Shown one piece after another: positions 31,968 through 48,916 of a stretch of DNA of 64,000 nucleotides (positions are counted from its first letter, which is position 1; the number at the start of each line of letters is the position of its first letter). Where the stretch lies: assembly GCF_021134715.1 (NCBI RefSeq), contig NC_060021.1:558001-622000 (forward strand). The letters are read 5' to 3'. Both the position numbers and the translations under genes were made by a program. The stretch comes from Daphnia pulex (lineage: Eukaryota; Arthropoda; Branchiopoda; Diplostraca; Daphniidae). A model generated the notes under the pieces. The model ran no database searches and was not told the DNA's origin. It was given only the letters and a program-made list of their open reading frames with translations.

Positions 31968-34565
31968 ATGATTAAGAATCTAGGAACTGCTTTTAAAACA
32001 ATTGATGCTTATCCAAAAACTTTAGAAGATTTTACAATAAGAACAGCAACTGGTGCTATGGGTATGTATTTTTTTGTAAATTTGAAAATCACTTAATGTA
32101 TGTATTGGGAAGCTTCTATCAAACAAGATGTTGATACTTTCAAACTGATCCTGAGGTTTGCAATGAAGAAAGATTATAAGTATTTCTATTTACTATCTTG
32201 TTTCATCTTTCTTTGCAGTCACAGTTTTCAGCAGTATAATTATGGTATTTACAATTCTTATATTCTAATATCTTAAAGTTACTAAAATTTTCATTGATTC
32301 AGGCCTTCCTATTTGTGATTGAATTTCGAGATTTTCTATCAATAAATGTTTCAGAACAATTGTATGTGGATACAACTAGAATTCCAAACATGAAAATCAA
32401 CTTTGATGTCACATTTCCAACAATTTCTTGTTCATGTAAGTGTTGTATGAGATATAACTACAATTAGTCCTAATGCTCACTGCAAAATGTCAACAAAAGT
32501 CAATCTTTTTTTTCTGTAGACTTGAGTGTGGATGCTGTAGATTCATCTGGTGAACAGCAGTTTGGAGTTGAACATAACATTTTCAAACAAAGACTAAACT
32601 TGTTAGGGGAGCCTTTACAAGCTGCTGAATTAGAAGAGATTAACAAAACTCACAACAAAACAGAAACATCCACGGAAGAATCAGCGTCAAAACCCTGTAA
32701 TAGTTGTTATGGAGCTAAAGAAGGTTGTTGTGAAACATGTGCGGAAGTTCGGGAAGCTTACAGACAAAAAGTAAAGGATCTCAATTAGTCTTACATTTCT
32801 GCATCATGTAGTGATATTTTGAATACTTGCTTAGAACTGGGCTTTCAGACCGGAGGAATTCGAGCAGTGCCGTAATGAAAAAAATTTGACAAGAGACTAT
32901 TCTGCGTTTAAAGAAGGCTGCAAACTTTACGGTTATTTGGAAGTCAATAGAGTCAGTGGTTCATTTCACATTGCTCCAGGGAAAAGTTATGCTATTAACC
33001 ATGTTCATGGTGAGTTCTTTTTTTTCAATTGTCAAACTGAAGAATGAAAACTTAAAAGTATCACATTTGACTTTCACAGTGCATGATGTCCAACCTTATT
33101 CATCTGAAGATTTTAATGTCACACATCACATTAATTCACTATCATTTGGAACTTCTCTAATTGGAAAGGAAAACCCTCTAGATGGTTTCCTCACTACTGC
33201 AGACAAAGGTAAGACAAATGACCTGTAACCAGTAGGGCCAAGAATAAAGACTGTAGAGGATACTAGGATAGTTAAAATAGTTATAGGAAATTTAATGATC
33301 TGATTTTCATTACAAATGTATTGATGCTTTCTACTAAATTTAATTTCAAATTGGGATTACTATTAGCTTCAGCATCTTATTCCTGTTCCAATAGCCATGA
33401 ATGTACCGAATGTACCTCCACCTTGGACCATGATTTTCCCAACAGTGTTGATCAGTTCTCTCCCTCTCAGTCCTTGTCTGCAATAAGTTAAAAGAAAAAT
33501 AGTATTAGTAGAAAACTTTGCCATGTGTGTTCAAGTTGTCATTACCTTAGTGCTCCAAAACCACCAAATAGAGCTCCAGTTGCCATGCCAATACTGAAAC
33601 CCATTATGAAGCCAACCTTCATTTTGTCAAAGCAGCTCTGTTGCTGGCCTTGTTGGTATCCACCTCCTACGGGCATAGGCATCTTTCTTGATTTTAAGTT
33701 AGCGAAAAACGGATAATAAATACAAGAATCTGATTTTTTCCCTGTACGTAGTACAGCTAAGCGTGACTGTTGCGATAACTCTTAATAGCTTCGATATGTC
33801 GTCTGCTTTTATAGGAAGACAGCGTTGTGACTTAAATTCAATTTAAACAATGTTGCGCTAAGAAAATTTGCCAAAAATAAAAACTTATTTCTGTTTGTTT
33901 GTTTTTTTACAGGAGCTATGATGTTTCAATATTACATCAAAGTTGTACCGACGTATGTATTAAAATATTCCTTTTAACATTTTAGTATTTAGTCATGCTT
34001 GTAACTTGTAAGTTTTTTAGCAGCCCCGTGCAGTGCGTGCACGCGCGAAAAGCTAAATTACTTATTGATAGTTGCTAAAAAATTACTTTATCAAGAAACT
34101 TCCAGACATGATTTTATAACAATCAATAACATTAACAATTGCTTTAGATGGTACGTCAAGCTGGACGGAGAGGAATTTCACACCAACCAATATTCTGTCA
34201 CACGCCATCAAAAGGTAAATTTGTTTTAGCTAAAACAACATCTCAACAACTGACCACGTTTTTTTCTTCCAGGTTGTTTCGTCTTATGGGGGTGAAAGTG
34301 GAGTTCCAGGAGTGTTTTTTACTTATGAAATGAGCCCTTTACAAATTTCGTACAAGGAAAGTAAAAGGTAATTTTTCAAAATATCCAAATGACATTGTGC
34401 TTTTCTAGAACATTTATGATTCATAACAGATCGATCGGCCACTTTGCCACTGATGTATGTACAATTATCGGCGGAGTGTTTACTGTTGCCGGAATTATTG
34501 ATTCCCTACTATACCGGTCTTCAAAACTTTTGCAACAAAAATTGCAACTGGGAAAAGCTACATGA
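31968..34565 (+). CDS. ERGIC3: ERGIC3 (ER-Golgi intermediate compartment protein 3)
   Basis: Ten exons: 31968-32061, 32219-32244, 32303-32435, 32520-32770, 32835-33009, 33080-33208, 33913-33952, 34148-34214, 34273-34367 and 34430-34565, giving about 381 aa. The N-terminal cytosolic ERGIC_N segment includes [17 protein letters not shown]. Transmembrane segment 1 is [15 protein letters not shown]. The large lumenal COPII-coated-vesicle domain includes [54 protein letters not shown] and [10 protein letters not shown]. The C-terminal segment is [19 protein letters not shown]. It cycles between ER and Golgi as a cargo receptor with ERGIC2. Intron 6 (33209-33912) is unusually long here because it contains ROMO1. 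An AATAAA hexamer overlaps the TGA stop. Confidence 0.95.
33369..33682 (-). CDS. ROMO1: ROMO1 (reactive oxygen species modulator 1), nested antisense in ERGIC3
   Basis: Two exons, 33682-33546 and 33477-33369, splice to 81 aa, close to the usual 79. After [15 protein letters not shown] come [38 protein letters not shown] and [19 protein letters not shown], matching ROMO1 along its whole length. ROMO1 is a glycine-rich two-helix protein of the mitochondrial inner membrane linked to TIM23 import, OPA1 processing and ROS. The whole gene lies inside ERGIC3 intron 6 on the opposite strand. The 68-base intron has consensus ends. A second in-frame Met at residue 3 is an alternative start. Confidence 0.93.
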
Positions 34566-34641
34566 ATAAAATTCACTGTCTCGATTAATTCTTTATTTCT
34601 TACACAGCCATTTTAATTTGTTTAAATAGGTTTGCAATAAA
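34565..34641. terminator. Overlapping polyadenylation signals of ERGIC3 (+) and MTERF3 (-)
   Basis: On the + strand AATAAA occurs at 34565-34570, sharing a base with the ERGIC3 TGA, and again at 34636-34641. On the - strand AATAAA lies at 34597-34592 and serves MTERF3, whose stop is at 34699. Transcripts using the distal + signal would overlap the MTERF3 3' end. Confidence 0.6.
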
Positions 34642-34698
34642 AATAAGTCCTAGTCAAATCATTTTTAGGTCGCTATTATTATTATTAAAACGATAACA

Positions 34699-35963
34699 TC
34701 ACACAGTTTTACAGAAATCATTGAATTCTTGAACGGAAGCTTTAGCAACGTGAACAGCAAAGTTCGAATCCGAATCACTTATTAATTTTAGTGGACTAAC
34801 ATAGTTTGGCAATTTAGGATCGTATTGAGCACGGTTCAAATAACACAAAAATCCGTGGCGCTGTTTAACCCGGAAACTTCGACTGGTCAGTACTCCAGGG
34901 AATTGTAGCATGGTTTCATGATCCATCTTAACTACATTGTGAAGATAGTCAAACCTGTCCAACAGCATTGGTTTGTCTGAAAATAATTGAAATCTTGAAT
35001 TTTTTGAAGTATTTACACGAAATGAAAGAGATACTCATACTCATCAACCACAATTTTGGCTTTGTCAGAAGCATTTGTTTAATTTGCTGATGCTCAAATC
35101 CCATTTCTTCTTTGAACCCAAAATTCATCAACTGAAAGTTAAGAGCTTGTTAGATTGTTGATCATATTTAAAAAAAAAAAAAACTTGTATACCTTAATTT
35201 GTTGAATGTTACTTGTGATAAGCCGAGGCTCTCTTGACGCCAAAGCTCTCAGTTCATTACCGGTTAAATCGAATGTCTGTTGTACAAATCCAAGTCTAGT
35301 ATCTATTCGTTGAGTGCTAAAAATACAAGATTAACAACTCTTTTAAAAATGTTAAGATACCTTTGAAATTATGTACCTGAATAGTAGCCAGAATGGATTT
35401 CTGGAAAAGATTCTAACAATCATTTCTGAAGTAAACTTTTTTGATTGTAAATATTTAGTTCTAATTTCAAGCTCTTCAATACTTGTCTTTAAAAGCAATG
35501 GACTTTTAGTGAAAATAGTTCCTAGAGATTCTGGTGAAACACCTTGATCTACCAGAAATTGGATGATGGGTTGCACATCTTTCTTGAAATCGAGCTTCAC
35601 TATCCAAGAGTGTATGTTTCCCTTTTTTTCCCAATCATGAATAGATACGCCAAGTTTAACAAACGTCTGAAGAAGTTCTGACTTGTTTACTAAAGACGCT
35701 AAGTTGAAACTGGGGGCCACAATAGGTACAACTCCATCAAAATTAGGATCTTCCAATAATGGATTATTCTTTTCTTGAAATGGGATTAATTCTGTGCTGT
35801 CATCTAAGACATCACTCCCTGATTTGTTTATAGGAACAACAGAATGATTTCTTCTTACATTAGAAACTAGAATCCTATGCTCAACAAAATCTGCCCCATT
35901 TCTATTAGCAGTACTTTTTAGTAAAAACTGAATGTTCTTCAATCGGAGACACTGCCGTAACAT
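34699..35963 (-). CDS. MTERF3: MTERF3 (mitochondrial transcription termination factor family)
   Basis: Four exons: 35963-35377, 35316-35193, 35131-35041 and 34976-34699, giving about 359 aa. The basic N-terminus (MLRQCLRLKNIQFLLKSTAN) looks like a mitochondrial presequence. The body consists of mTERF repeats with the recurring LxxxGVxxxxLxxxxxxxPxLL pattern: FLVDQGVSPESLGTIFTKSP, KFTSEMIVRIFSRNPFWLLF, ASREPRLITSN and MLLTKPKLWLM. The C-terminal block SRSFRVKQRHGFLCYLNRAQ, DPKLPNYVSPLKL is characteristic of MTERF3. Family members bind mtDNA or rRNA and affect mitochondrial transcription and ribosome assembly. Tail-to-tail with ERGIC3 with 133 bases between stops. Confidence 0.9.
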
Positions 35964-38900
35964 TTTTTGTTGTGTAATTTGTTTTCAACTAATACGAATC
36001 AAATTCTACTGGAAAAACAGCTTAATTTGAAGAGTTGAGAACATTTACATCCGAAGTAATTTTAAACTTCACACAAACACAACAAACACGTGAAGAATTA
36101 CTAGCAGAAGAAATCGTGTGACGACGTGGTCAATAAACTAACCGTTAGGTGGCGTCATGTGTTTTCTTTTTGATCGGGAGATGTGAGAGGCAAGATTCTT
36201 TGGTGGTCTCAATTCTCTAAACTGTGAAGCAAAATCGTGCAAGAAATAAGAAGAAAACTTGTATCTGATTGTTTGACATCCATAGGAAAACAATGGCGTT
36301 CGGCGCCCAATCAATCGAGACCCAATTCCACTGTAAGTGAATTCAAAAGTATTCTTTAGTTGAACTGTTAAGGTGCATAGCGACAACAGCCCTTTGCACA
36401 ATATGTGACGGTATGTGTCAGTAATGGGGGCCTAATCTAATTGTCCCCCACAACAAAGCATAAAGATTCACGAATATTTTCAAGTAGAAAAAAACTTAAT
36501 TGAACAGCTTTTTCGCAATGATGGTCAAACATCATCGATTATAGAATTGGTCACAAAAAAGAAAACGACAATCAAAAAATAAGTTGCCGAGTTCCTTCTT
36601 TTAGTGGAGTGAATACTCTTTTCAAGTACACATGCACTAGCCGTTTCCTTCCATTATTCGACTAGAAAGTTCCGCCGTTGGGTTTTGTATTTTAACCCAT
36701 TAAGACTTATTGACTGGCCTCTTTTGTTGTTGTTTCTTTTTTCTCTTGTGTGTTATTTTACTTGACTGTCTCAACTGCCATGGCGGTCGACATTGTCTCC
36801 GCGCGTCATTATTTTTCAACCAGCCACCCCCCCTTAATGGTCAATTCATGTCTTAATCTTTTCGAGTTGAGTGAAAACAATATCGTCTGGAGCTGGATTG
36901 GTAAAAATTTCTGGAGGAATAGAAAGCGAGACCAACACTTGAAACACGAGAGCTTGCCGAATCGAAAAGATAACATGAATTAACCACGCCCCTTTTGAAT
37001 TGCTTCCGCACATTGAGAAGGCCCTAGAGTGTGTGTGTCTGTCTCTAACTTGAAAAGGTCAATGAGTTTGATCGTTATTAGAGACTCTCTCTACTTTTTT
37101 ACTGGCCTTCGGATTTCCATGAAAAACGGATGTTTGTGAGGACTTTTTTCCGACGTCGGATCTTCTCATGCGTGTGACGTGAAGGTCCTTCGGGACTTGA
37201 CAAGAGTCTGTTAGGGCTACATCAAGGGTCCGAAAATAGCTTGAGAGAATCAGCAGCTATAGTACTGCTACTACAAGTGAGAGTGTTTGAGAGATAATAT
37301 AAGCCAACGTGTGGGTTATATGGCGCGGTTTTTCTCTCGAGTCGGTACACACATAACCCAATTCCGACCAAAGTTTTGACTTTAATTGATACATTGCCCA
37401 TTCTTTTTTCTACAACAATTTCGGTTGTTGACCATTTCATTATGTGTGTGTGTGTGTGGTCAAACCTTGGTCTAGATTTCTACAAGCTGATTGTTTCGTT
37501 GGAATGCGGAGGGGCCGCTGTCTGTGAGTCATCTCTCGTGGGTGTATGAGAATCCAAATTTCTTCAGAAGTGATTTTCATCTGAAAACCAGCAGCTTGGA
37601 CACACAATATGTTGGTTGAAGATGAGAGAAACTGACAGGATGCTGGAGGCCCTTTTTGCTTTGCGTTTATAACGAGAAATGCCGTCATCTTATCAAGACC
37701 CCGAGATTATACTAATATCACCGAGGCTTGTGATCTCTGAGCAGCTGTACACAACTTGTTGAGTCAACCCCAGAGTCTTCCAGTTTTTTTAAAAGTCTCG
37801 AATAAAAATGTTTCCGTCCGTTCGGTTAGAAAAGGTTCTCTTACGTCATGGTAAGAGGGCGGAATTGTTCGCCATTCTGTCGAGTAATCGTTTCGCATTT
37901 GGCCAGAAGCGGTTGGGCAACTCAATTTTTGCAAAGGTGGCATTGAGATTTATAATACGAATATTCAATCAGTTTAAATGACGTCAGCTTGTAAAACCGA
38001 ATCGTGATTCATGCATCTTTTCAAATGTCAAGCTTAAAACCGCTTTGAATCATTTCGATGTTGTTGTATATATTTTTTAACGCATTGCGTGGGTGAGTGA
38101 CGTTGACATGGTGGAATTTTCAAAAGAATACGAGGGCTAAAATCGTGGGTTAAAAACTTGTCGAAATAACCCACTTTTGGGTCGTCTAAAGTGGCGCCTC
38201 TGGTGGCTGAAAAGTGAACCACGTGCTCCACCCTCTTATTGGGCGAGCTGCTTTTTAGCCTCGACTATTTCCACGGCCGTTCTGCTTTCCACCGTCAGTC
38301 TCTGGCCGCACCGTCAACTCTACGCTAGTTGTTGGGTTGTTGGCTGTCATTTCGTGTTGTATTTCCTTTTCTCGTGTGTGTGTGTGTGTGTGTGTAAAGA
38401 TTTTTTGTGTGTTTCGGCGTGGCTTGGGCATTGGAATTCCAATCAACTTTCGACACATTTCCCTGTGTGATTTCCAAAACGTTTTTCCTGCTCGTTGTCT
38501 GTGTGTTTTTATGTTTTTGATTGGACCAAGTGACGGCTTTCCCTCCTTCGAGCTAGCAACAAGAGTTTTGTTTCTTTAACTCGAGTGTGTGGTGGCTAGG
38601 CGTTTTCTATTTCCTCCTCAGTGTGTGTGTCGCTTTTATTATTAACAAAAAAAAGAGATATTATATTCTGCCATTTTCTGGCCATTTTGGGAAAACTCTG
38701 ATCCAGCACTTTGAGCTCACCAAAGTTTATTTTTTTCTCGTCAGCCGAGTATCGATCTGTTCTTCCAAGGGTGGGGTTTGAGCTTCAAGCCGGTGGGGGT
38801 TGGCAGCTACTACGCCCAGCGACTCTTTTAAACCCTCTGCTCATCACCTTGCGAAAAAAGAAGAAAATACGAAGCCAAAATGACAGATGTCAAACAACAT

Positions 38901-41900
38901 GTCGACTGCTGCTAAATAAGTAATGGGCGACTCACGGAGTAATAATACAACGACTGCTGTGATATCAACAAAGGTATTTTGACGCCATTTTTACTCTCTT
39001 CATATATTTCCCACCTTCTTTTTTAAAAGAAGAAATGGCTACCAATTCATGTGTGTAAAGCCACAGCTAAGAGTCAACACATGTAGAAGGGTGGAAGAGA
39101 ATGCTGTCAAAGACCTTGGTCGATGGTTCCCTAGTAGTATAGTACGTTCAGTTCTATGGGCATAGATATTTTACAAGGACGTACAAGAATGAATGAAAAT
39201 GATTGTTATTTTGCATATTCGTGTGTACGGCCTTGTTTTAGCAGTAAACACACACACACACACCGCCGTGTAACCTCGTCGCTGGTGGAATTCAGGTCTA
39301 GGCTTTGTGCTTGGCATTTCCGATGAGTCCAAAAACAATTTTTTAGGTTTACGGTACGTGATCAGGTTTTTTGATGATGTTCCTTTTTTTGAAACAAATT
39401 TTCTTTTTATTTTAAATTTCCATACCGGGAGGAGAGCCACACTTTTATGGTCAAGGTTTTTGTGGCGTCTGGAATCTGTTCCGCACATCATTCAGCTTTT
39501 TATTTTTAAATATCTTTCTCACCCTTTCGACTTCCTGTGAGATGATGAACTTGACGTTTTTTTTTTTTAATAATCTAAAGAAGAGCAAGTTAAATCAACA
39601 ACATCCGGTCGTAGCCCCAAACCCTCCTTTTGTATTTGTTGTTGTTGTGTTTGTTATCTATCATTTCTGCTATGTAGTGAGTTCTCTCTTTGACAATTCC
39701 AACCGGATGGACCGAATTATCTCTAGCTACCCTCCTGCAGGAAACTTGGTGGCAAATTGTTTACCAGTTGCTATACCAACTGAAACAGTTGCAGCTAGCT
39801 AGCTAGTTGGGGGGGGAAACCCACCCTTGCTCTGGGGGATATCTTTAGATGCTATGACTAATTCAATTAGGGGCTGTGGGTCGAAGAGAATTTTTTTTGT
39901 TTTTCCAGGGGAAATACCAGCTCAACAAAATTGTCATGCGATCTCACTGGGTCGATTTTTGGGTTTTTTTTTTTTTTAACGGTACAAATCCGTTTTACGG
40001 TTCACCCCGATTTCCGTTTCTCACGGCCTGTCTGCTGGCGCTCAACGTTTTAAACCATCATCGTAGAAAGTTGCCGAACCTCGATTTCTTCTTCTTCTGT
40101 GAACACTCACGTTGTTATGGGTCATCGAGAAGCAAAGTTAGCCAGTCAGCTGTTGCGCAAAAATGTCCAGCCATTTAAAGCTTTCTTTTCTCGTCGATCT
40201 AGTTTAGACATCCCGCTGTTTTGAGAAGATTGGCAGCAGCAGCAGATATTGTACAAGAAAGTCTCTCACGCTCCGATTACCGTCGTCGTCGTATTTTTAC
40301 GCCCAAAAAATCTGGCGTGTGTGTGTGTCGCGCGTGCTCCGTTTACGACCAAAGATTTGTTGATTCATTTTTCTTTTCGGTGGGGAGAAAACTCTGCAAG
40401 TTGTCAGCTGTTGATTTTGGGAAACGCGCGAAGCATCCGTGTGAAAAATCTGTGGCGCTTCCGGATAAAATGGGAAAAACATTTCTAACGGGCCTGGGAA
40501 ATTGATATCAGATTGATATACGATCGGATACGCAGGTATTTCGACTGGTGGACCCAATTTCGTCTTTGTTTTTTTGTTTTTTGAGATTGTGGTAGAAGGA
40601 GGGTGTGGAATTTCGAATGGCACGCTTGGAATGAAACAGAAACAAGGAGCCCCCATCTTGTTGATTTGTTCGAACCTCATTCTCACACAGTTGCCTATAA
40701 ATCTATTTAGGATTTTCGAGTCGGGGGGAATTGAATCTCTTTCGTCCGTCACTATCTCTGTGTGGAACCAGAATTGGGCTAAACGTTTTTATCGTAGAAA
40801 ATTTGCTGGATAAATTAAGTTTGGGGGGGTTTTTTCCTGGGTATTGTTCTCATTTTTGGAAATGATGTCTTAGCCGAATGGGTGGAATTTATTTTTTAAA
40901 AAAGAAACGTGGAAATAAACTTTCGTTTCACTTCCCGATTTAGTACGTCTTCTTCCGTCCACTTAAACAAAACGCCCCAGATGGTGAATGTCGTCTACCA
41001 CAAACAGTTTCGACAGAATTTGTTTGAAGCTATAAATTCCTCGGCTTTTTGTTTATTTTACAATTTATTTACTTTTTTTCGGCGTGAGGGGTTGGTGGGC
41101 GTGTACGTCTGGAAAACGGATCGGTCTGGCATCTATACAGACGGGAATAGTTGGAGTGGATCGTCCTTCACCACCTAGGGGATCAGGACCGTTTCTTTTT
41201 TTTACGTTTTTGATTTTGTAGGTGAAGGTCGCCATTGTAAAATGTTGAAAGAAAAATAGGCAAAAGTCGGATATCGCATGCTCAACCGACCTTGTTTTAT
41301 TGGCTAGGCGGGACGGTTGAGGGACGTCTGCGAAACTCTACGATATCAAATCGATGGCTTTTGGCATTCTTCCGGAATTGCAAATTAAAGTACCATACTA
41401 TAGGGAAGTTGTCTGTTTAATTTGCGTTCAAGGTTGGCGGCGGAACGATAACCACATGACCCACTCCATAATCTGATACATCATTAAACCTAATGATATT
41501 AGATTTGTACATTTTTGTGTCGTGCTAATTTCCGAGACAACCTACAAGGTATGCACAAATTAGGGCTTTGAGCACGTTGCTACCGAAAATCGTGACATGG
41601 TGGATCGATTTCAAAGTGCAAACAAACTAGAGTTGCGTGTGTTCAATTGATTTTTTCTCTTTTTAAAAACCAAAATTGTATTCGTTATGTGACACATTTT
41701 CCCGAAAAAATGAGGCCAAATAGATTTACAAGTTAATCCTGCCCGAGAGGTACAGTTAACACTTGAGCAGCAATTCGCATTCTTAGTTTTCAAATCTACG
41801 CAGCCAGTCTTGGCATCTTGTCGTCTTCTCCCTGGTGCTGGTGCTGGTGGTGTCTGATGTTTTCGTCTTCCTGCTGCGGAGGGTTATCCGATCGATATTA

Positions 41901-42250
41901 TAGCGGCCGGAGGAATGCTCAAATCCATCAGCTCTACTCGTGTTCTGGCAACGTGACGTGAATCTAATGGCTCGCTTGTGGTGTCGATTCAACTATATTA
42001 GGCATCTCTTCAAAACAACTTTTGATCAAATCTTTTGGAGGGGGCGTAGAATTTAATGGTCAGCTCATGTTGGGATTCCGGGCAACGGCGCTAGTTTCGT
42101 GACGGGAATGGACGAAATCAGAACCAAAAATTCTAGTTGAATCGGGAGTTTTTTTGATTCAGACCTTTTGTTCATTGGGATGATGATGTGTGACATGTGA
42201 TCAACTTTCTTTATGAAAACTTGATGATTCACGTCATGTGATTAACCTAC
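35964..42250. other. Long gene-poor stretch: MTERF3 5' flank and PI4KB promoter/5' UTR
   Basis: No protein-coding exon is supported in 6.3 kb. It contains several (GT)n/(AC)n microsatellites (37442-37458, 38374-38395, 39247-39263), T-rich tracts and GC-richer sequence at 38200-40800 that probably includes a PI4KB promoter or non-coding exon. AGGTGGCG at 36147-36154 resembles a CTCF core. Short frames such as 36138-36401(-) show no domain or codon signal that I trust. Confidence 0.45.
38374..38395 (+). repeat. (GT)n microsatellite
   Basis: Eleven GT dinucleotides in the region upstream of PI4KB. A similar AC run lies at 39247-39263. Confidence 0.9.
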
Positions 42251-42268
42251 AGTAAGTCCTCTGCTGCC

Positions 42269-46260
<3,992 letters not shown>

Positions 46261-48525
46261 TTCATTTAAACAGGGCCCCGTAATTTTCCCAAATGTGGAA
46301 CTCGCCTACGAAAAAAACAAAAAAATGTTGCAACGCTGGGGACCATCTTCATGTTGTCTCTAAATCGATAAAAAGAAAAAAAGTTTAAAACGGCTACCAG
46401 GGGAGGATATTAGTTGTTAGTTCTATCGCTGGCGTTTCTTCAAAACGATTGATTTCACGATTAATGAACCATTTCCTTTTTTTTATTGCTTGGTTTTCTC
46501 TTCCTCCCCTCCCGATTTTCTTGCACGTCTCATTTGTGTCGTCGTCCTCGCGGTCACGTTGTGCTCAATTTTTTTGGAAGGGGAGTGGTTAATTCTAACC
46601 CAAACTGCGAGATTCAGTCAAATGAAGAAAAAAAAAAAAAAAAAGAAAAGAAACGTGAATTCCACGTCACATGAAATGCGGATCAAATCACTCTTGGCGG
46701 CGGCGTTGGCAAAAGTTCCCAATTTCATTCGTCCTTTCAACATTAACCAACGATTTGGCTTGTTGTGTGTGCGTGTGTCTGTAGATAAGGTTTTTCTTCG
46801 TGCCGAGGTTTATCGGCCCCGTGTTCCTCTTCCGTTATGATCCTATGCTGCCTTCTCTTTCAATTTCTTTCGCTTGCTCTCCCAACTGTCATTTTTTTTT
46901 TAACTTAATATCATTATTATTATTAATTTTTTTTTCTGGGGTGGGTTGTTTTTCAAAATGGGGGAAATGGGCCACCGTCGTTTGAAACGTTTGCAACACC
47001 TTGTTGGCCTGTGATGATTACAATTTCAGACAAACAATGCAATTAGAAATATTCTGTAATTTTTTTTTGTTCCCCCATTTAAATAACCCAACCGGCTGCT
47101 TGCCCGGCATTATATAATGAAGCAGGAATTTGTAATAAAACGTCGATTCGGATCTAGCACGTCCGATCGTGGTCAACATCCGAGATGGAATATCAACGGC
47201 GCTTAATTAGCGCATAATTATCATAACGGCCAATTTGTACCGTTGTTGCACTTATTCTGATATGAGTATTTTTTATTCAAACATGCGTTTGGCTATTTTT
47301 TCCCATTTTGTGTTGATTCTTCTTTTCTTGAGAGTGGTTTTTTTTTCTCGTACGTTATTTCAAATCCCTTTTTCGTCCGATCGCTTGCCCTTCGTTTCCC
47401 GTCATTGTCGCTACCTCTTTTTCGACTGTATATTTTCATTCGCATGGATCGAAGTTGAGCTGGGAAATGGTTGAAATACAAGTGCCAATATTTCAATGAA
47501 GGTCAATTTCATCTGTTTTGCTTCGTATTTTATTTATCGACTAACAAAAAACTTACAAATAATTTTAAATTGACTTTTTTTAAAAGTGGCGCCAAAATTT
47601 AAGTAGAGGACATCTGGCGGCCAAATTTATCTTCAGCTGTTGGGCGTAGGCTGCTAGCCCCTAAGCCCCACCTTTCCCTTGGTTATTTTCAGTTGATTGG
47701 CTTTTTAGAGAAAATGACACCAGTGTCACGGTCCTTTTTCGGGATTTTGGCGTTAGCTGGGTTGCTTCACAGATGGATTTGTTTTTTATGTGTTCCAGTT
47801 GGATCTAACGTCATCTAGTGGTTGTTTTATTAATTTGAAAATTTGAAAAATAGATGTCGCGTCGGTTTGTTGTCATTTTGATGGAAAGTTTTTGTTCGTT
47901 TCTCGGAGAAACACATTGAAATTGTTACATCAAGCCCCAAAGGACAGCAGCAGCAGCTTTAAGCACACTTTCACCATCACCATTAACAGTCATCAATGGG
48001 CAATTGCCCTGAACATCACGTTTTGACAGGAATGAAGTTAAAAGTTCAAAAAGCGATACGTAAAGGTAGCAGCAGTAAACGATATTTCGTCAACAATCTG
48101 GAATCGCTAACAGCTGTGATGTAGAAGCACTCCTCATTGTGGAAGCATTATATCAAATTATATCTTGGGGATTTCGTCTGTTGTGATGTGTGATGTGTGT
48201 TGCTGCGCTGTGGTGGCTTCTTAGTGAAGACGAGATACCTGCGAGATACAAACTTGAAGCCTGGGAGATTATTACGTGAGTATCAAAGTTATTTGCCTTT
48301 GTTTGTTAGTTGTTTCAAGTGAATCATTCCAGTGGATCAACGAGCTAGAGCGGACATTGTTTCCATGTTACTGTTGAACGCTTCTTTTTTCTGACGCTAA
48401 ACAGCATAGCTTTTGATCACTTTCCACTCAGTTTAAATACGCTTACTTTGCACATCTCTGCAGAAATTTTTCGCTGCTACTATTAGATAAGTTTGGATGA
48501 TAACTGTCAGTTTGTGTTTCAGCAA
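46261..48525. other. PI4KB 3' UTR and intergenic sequence
   Basis: AT- and T-rich with no supported gene. AATAAA at 47134-47139 is a candidate polyadenylation signal. CTCF-like words (GTGGCGCCA 47586-47594, CATCTGGCGG 47611-47620, GTCATCTAGTGG near 47810) lie within 250 bases of each other. Confidence 0.45.
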
Positions 48526-48916
48526 CAAAGCTCACTTGTTAGATTTTTAATAATGTGTTTTTTTTTACTTCCGGTTTTCTACTTTTCAGTCAGTAGTTCA
48601 GTAAATCTTAATTCGACGCACAAAATAACAACATATTCGTGATCCTCGTCAAATTTGTGGTAAAGTTCATGTTTTGTTTTGAACGCTTTCGTACTTCCGG
48701 TTTTGAAAATTTTCCTGAACTATAGTCTATAGTTCAGGAAAATTCTCGATTTTGGCCAAATTCTGGATTTCGTTTAAATTACCTATAATCGACCCCAAAT
48801 TTGATGGGGATCACGAATATTTGGTTTATTTGGTCGGCAGCTCAATGGTTGAGGCGCTATCGCTCACTTCCGGTGTACTTCCGGAAAATTTGCATAAAAA
48901 TAGCAAGTGAGCTTTG
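48526..48916. repeat. ~390-bp foldback (hairpin) element with a perfect 37-base palindromic centre
   Basis: The centre (48708-48744) has two perfect 18-base arms, each reading AATTTTCCTGAACTATAG from its outer end, around a single T. Further out, ATATTCGTGATCC(T/C)..CAAATTTG near 48632-48656 pairs with a complementary block near 48797-48829. The ends CAAAGCTCACTTG (48526-48538) and its exact complement (48904-48916) close the structure. Intervening parts are diverged. This is the structure of a foldback or hairpin-type MITE. No target duplication was found. Confidence 0.7.

Noticed and set aside
36138-36401. 87-codon minus-strand frame upstream of MTERF3
   Set aside because: No signal peptide, domain, promoter or conserved composition; likely chance.
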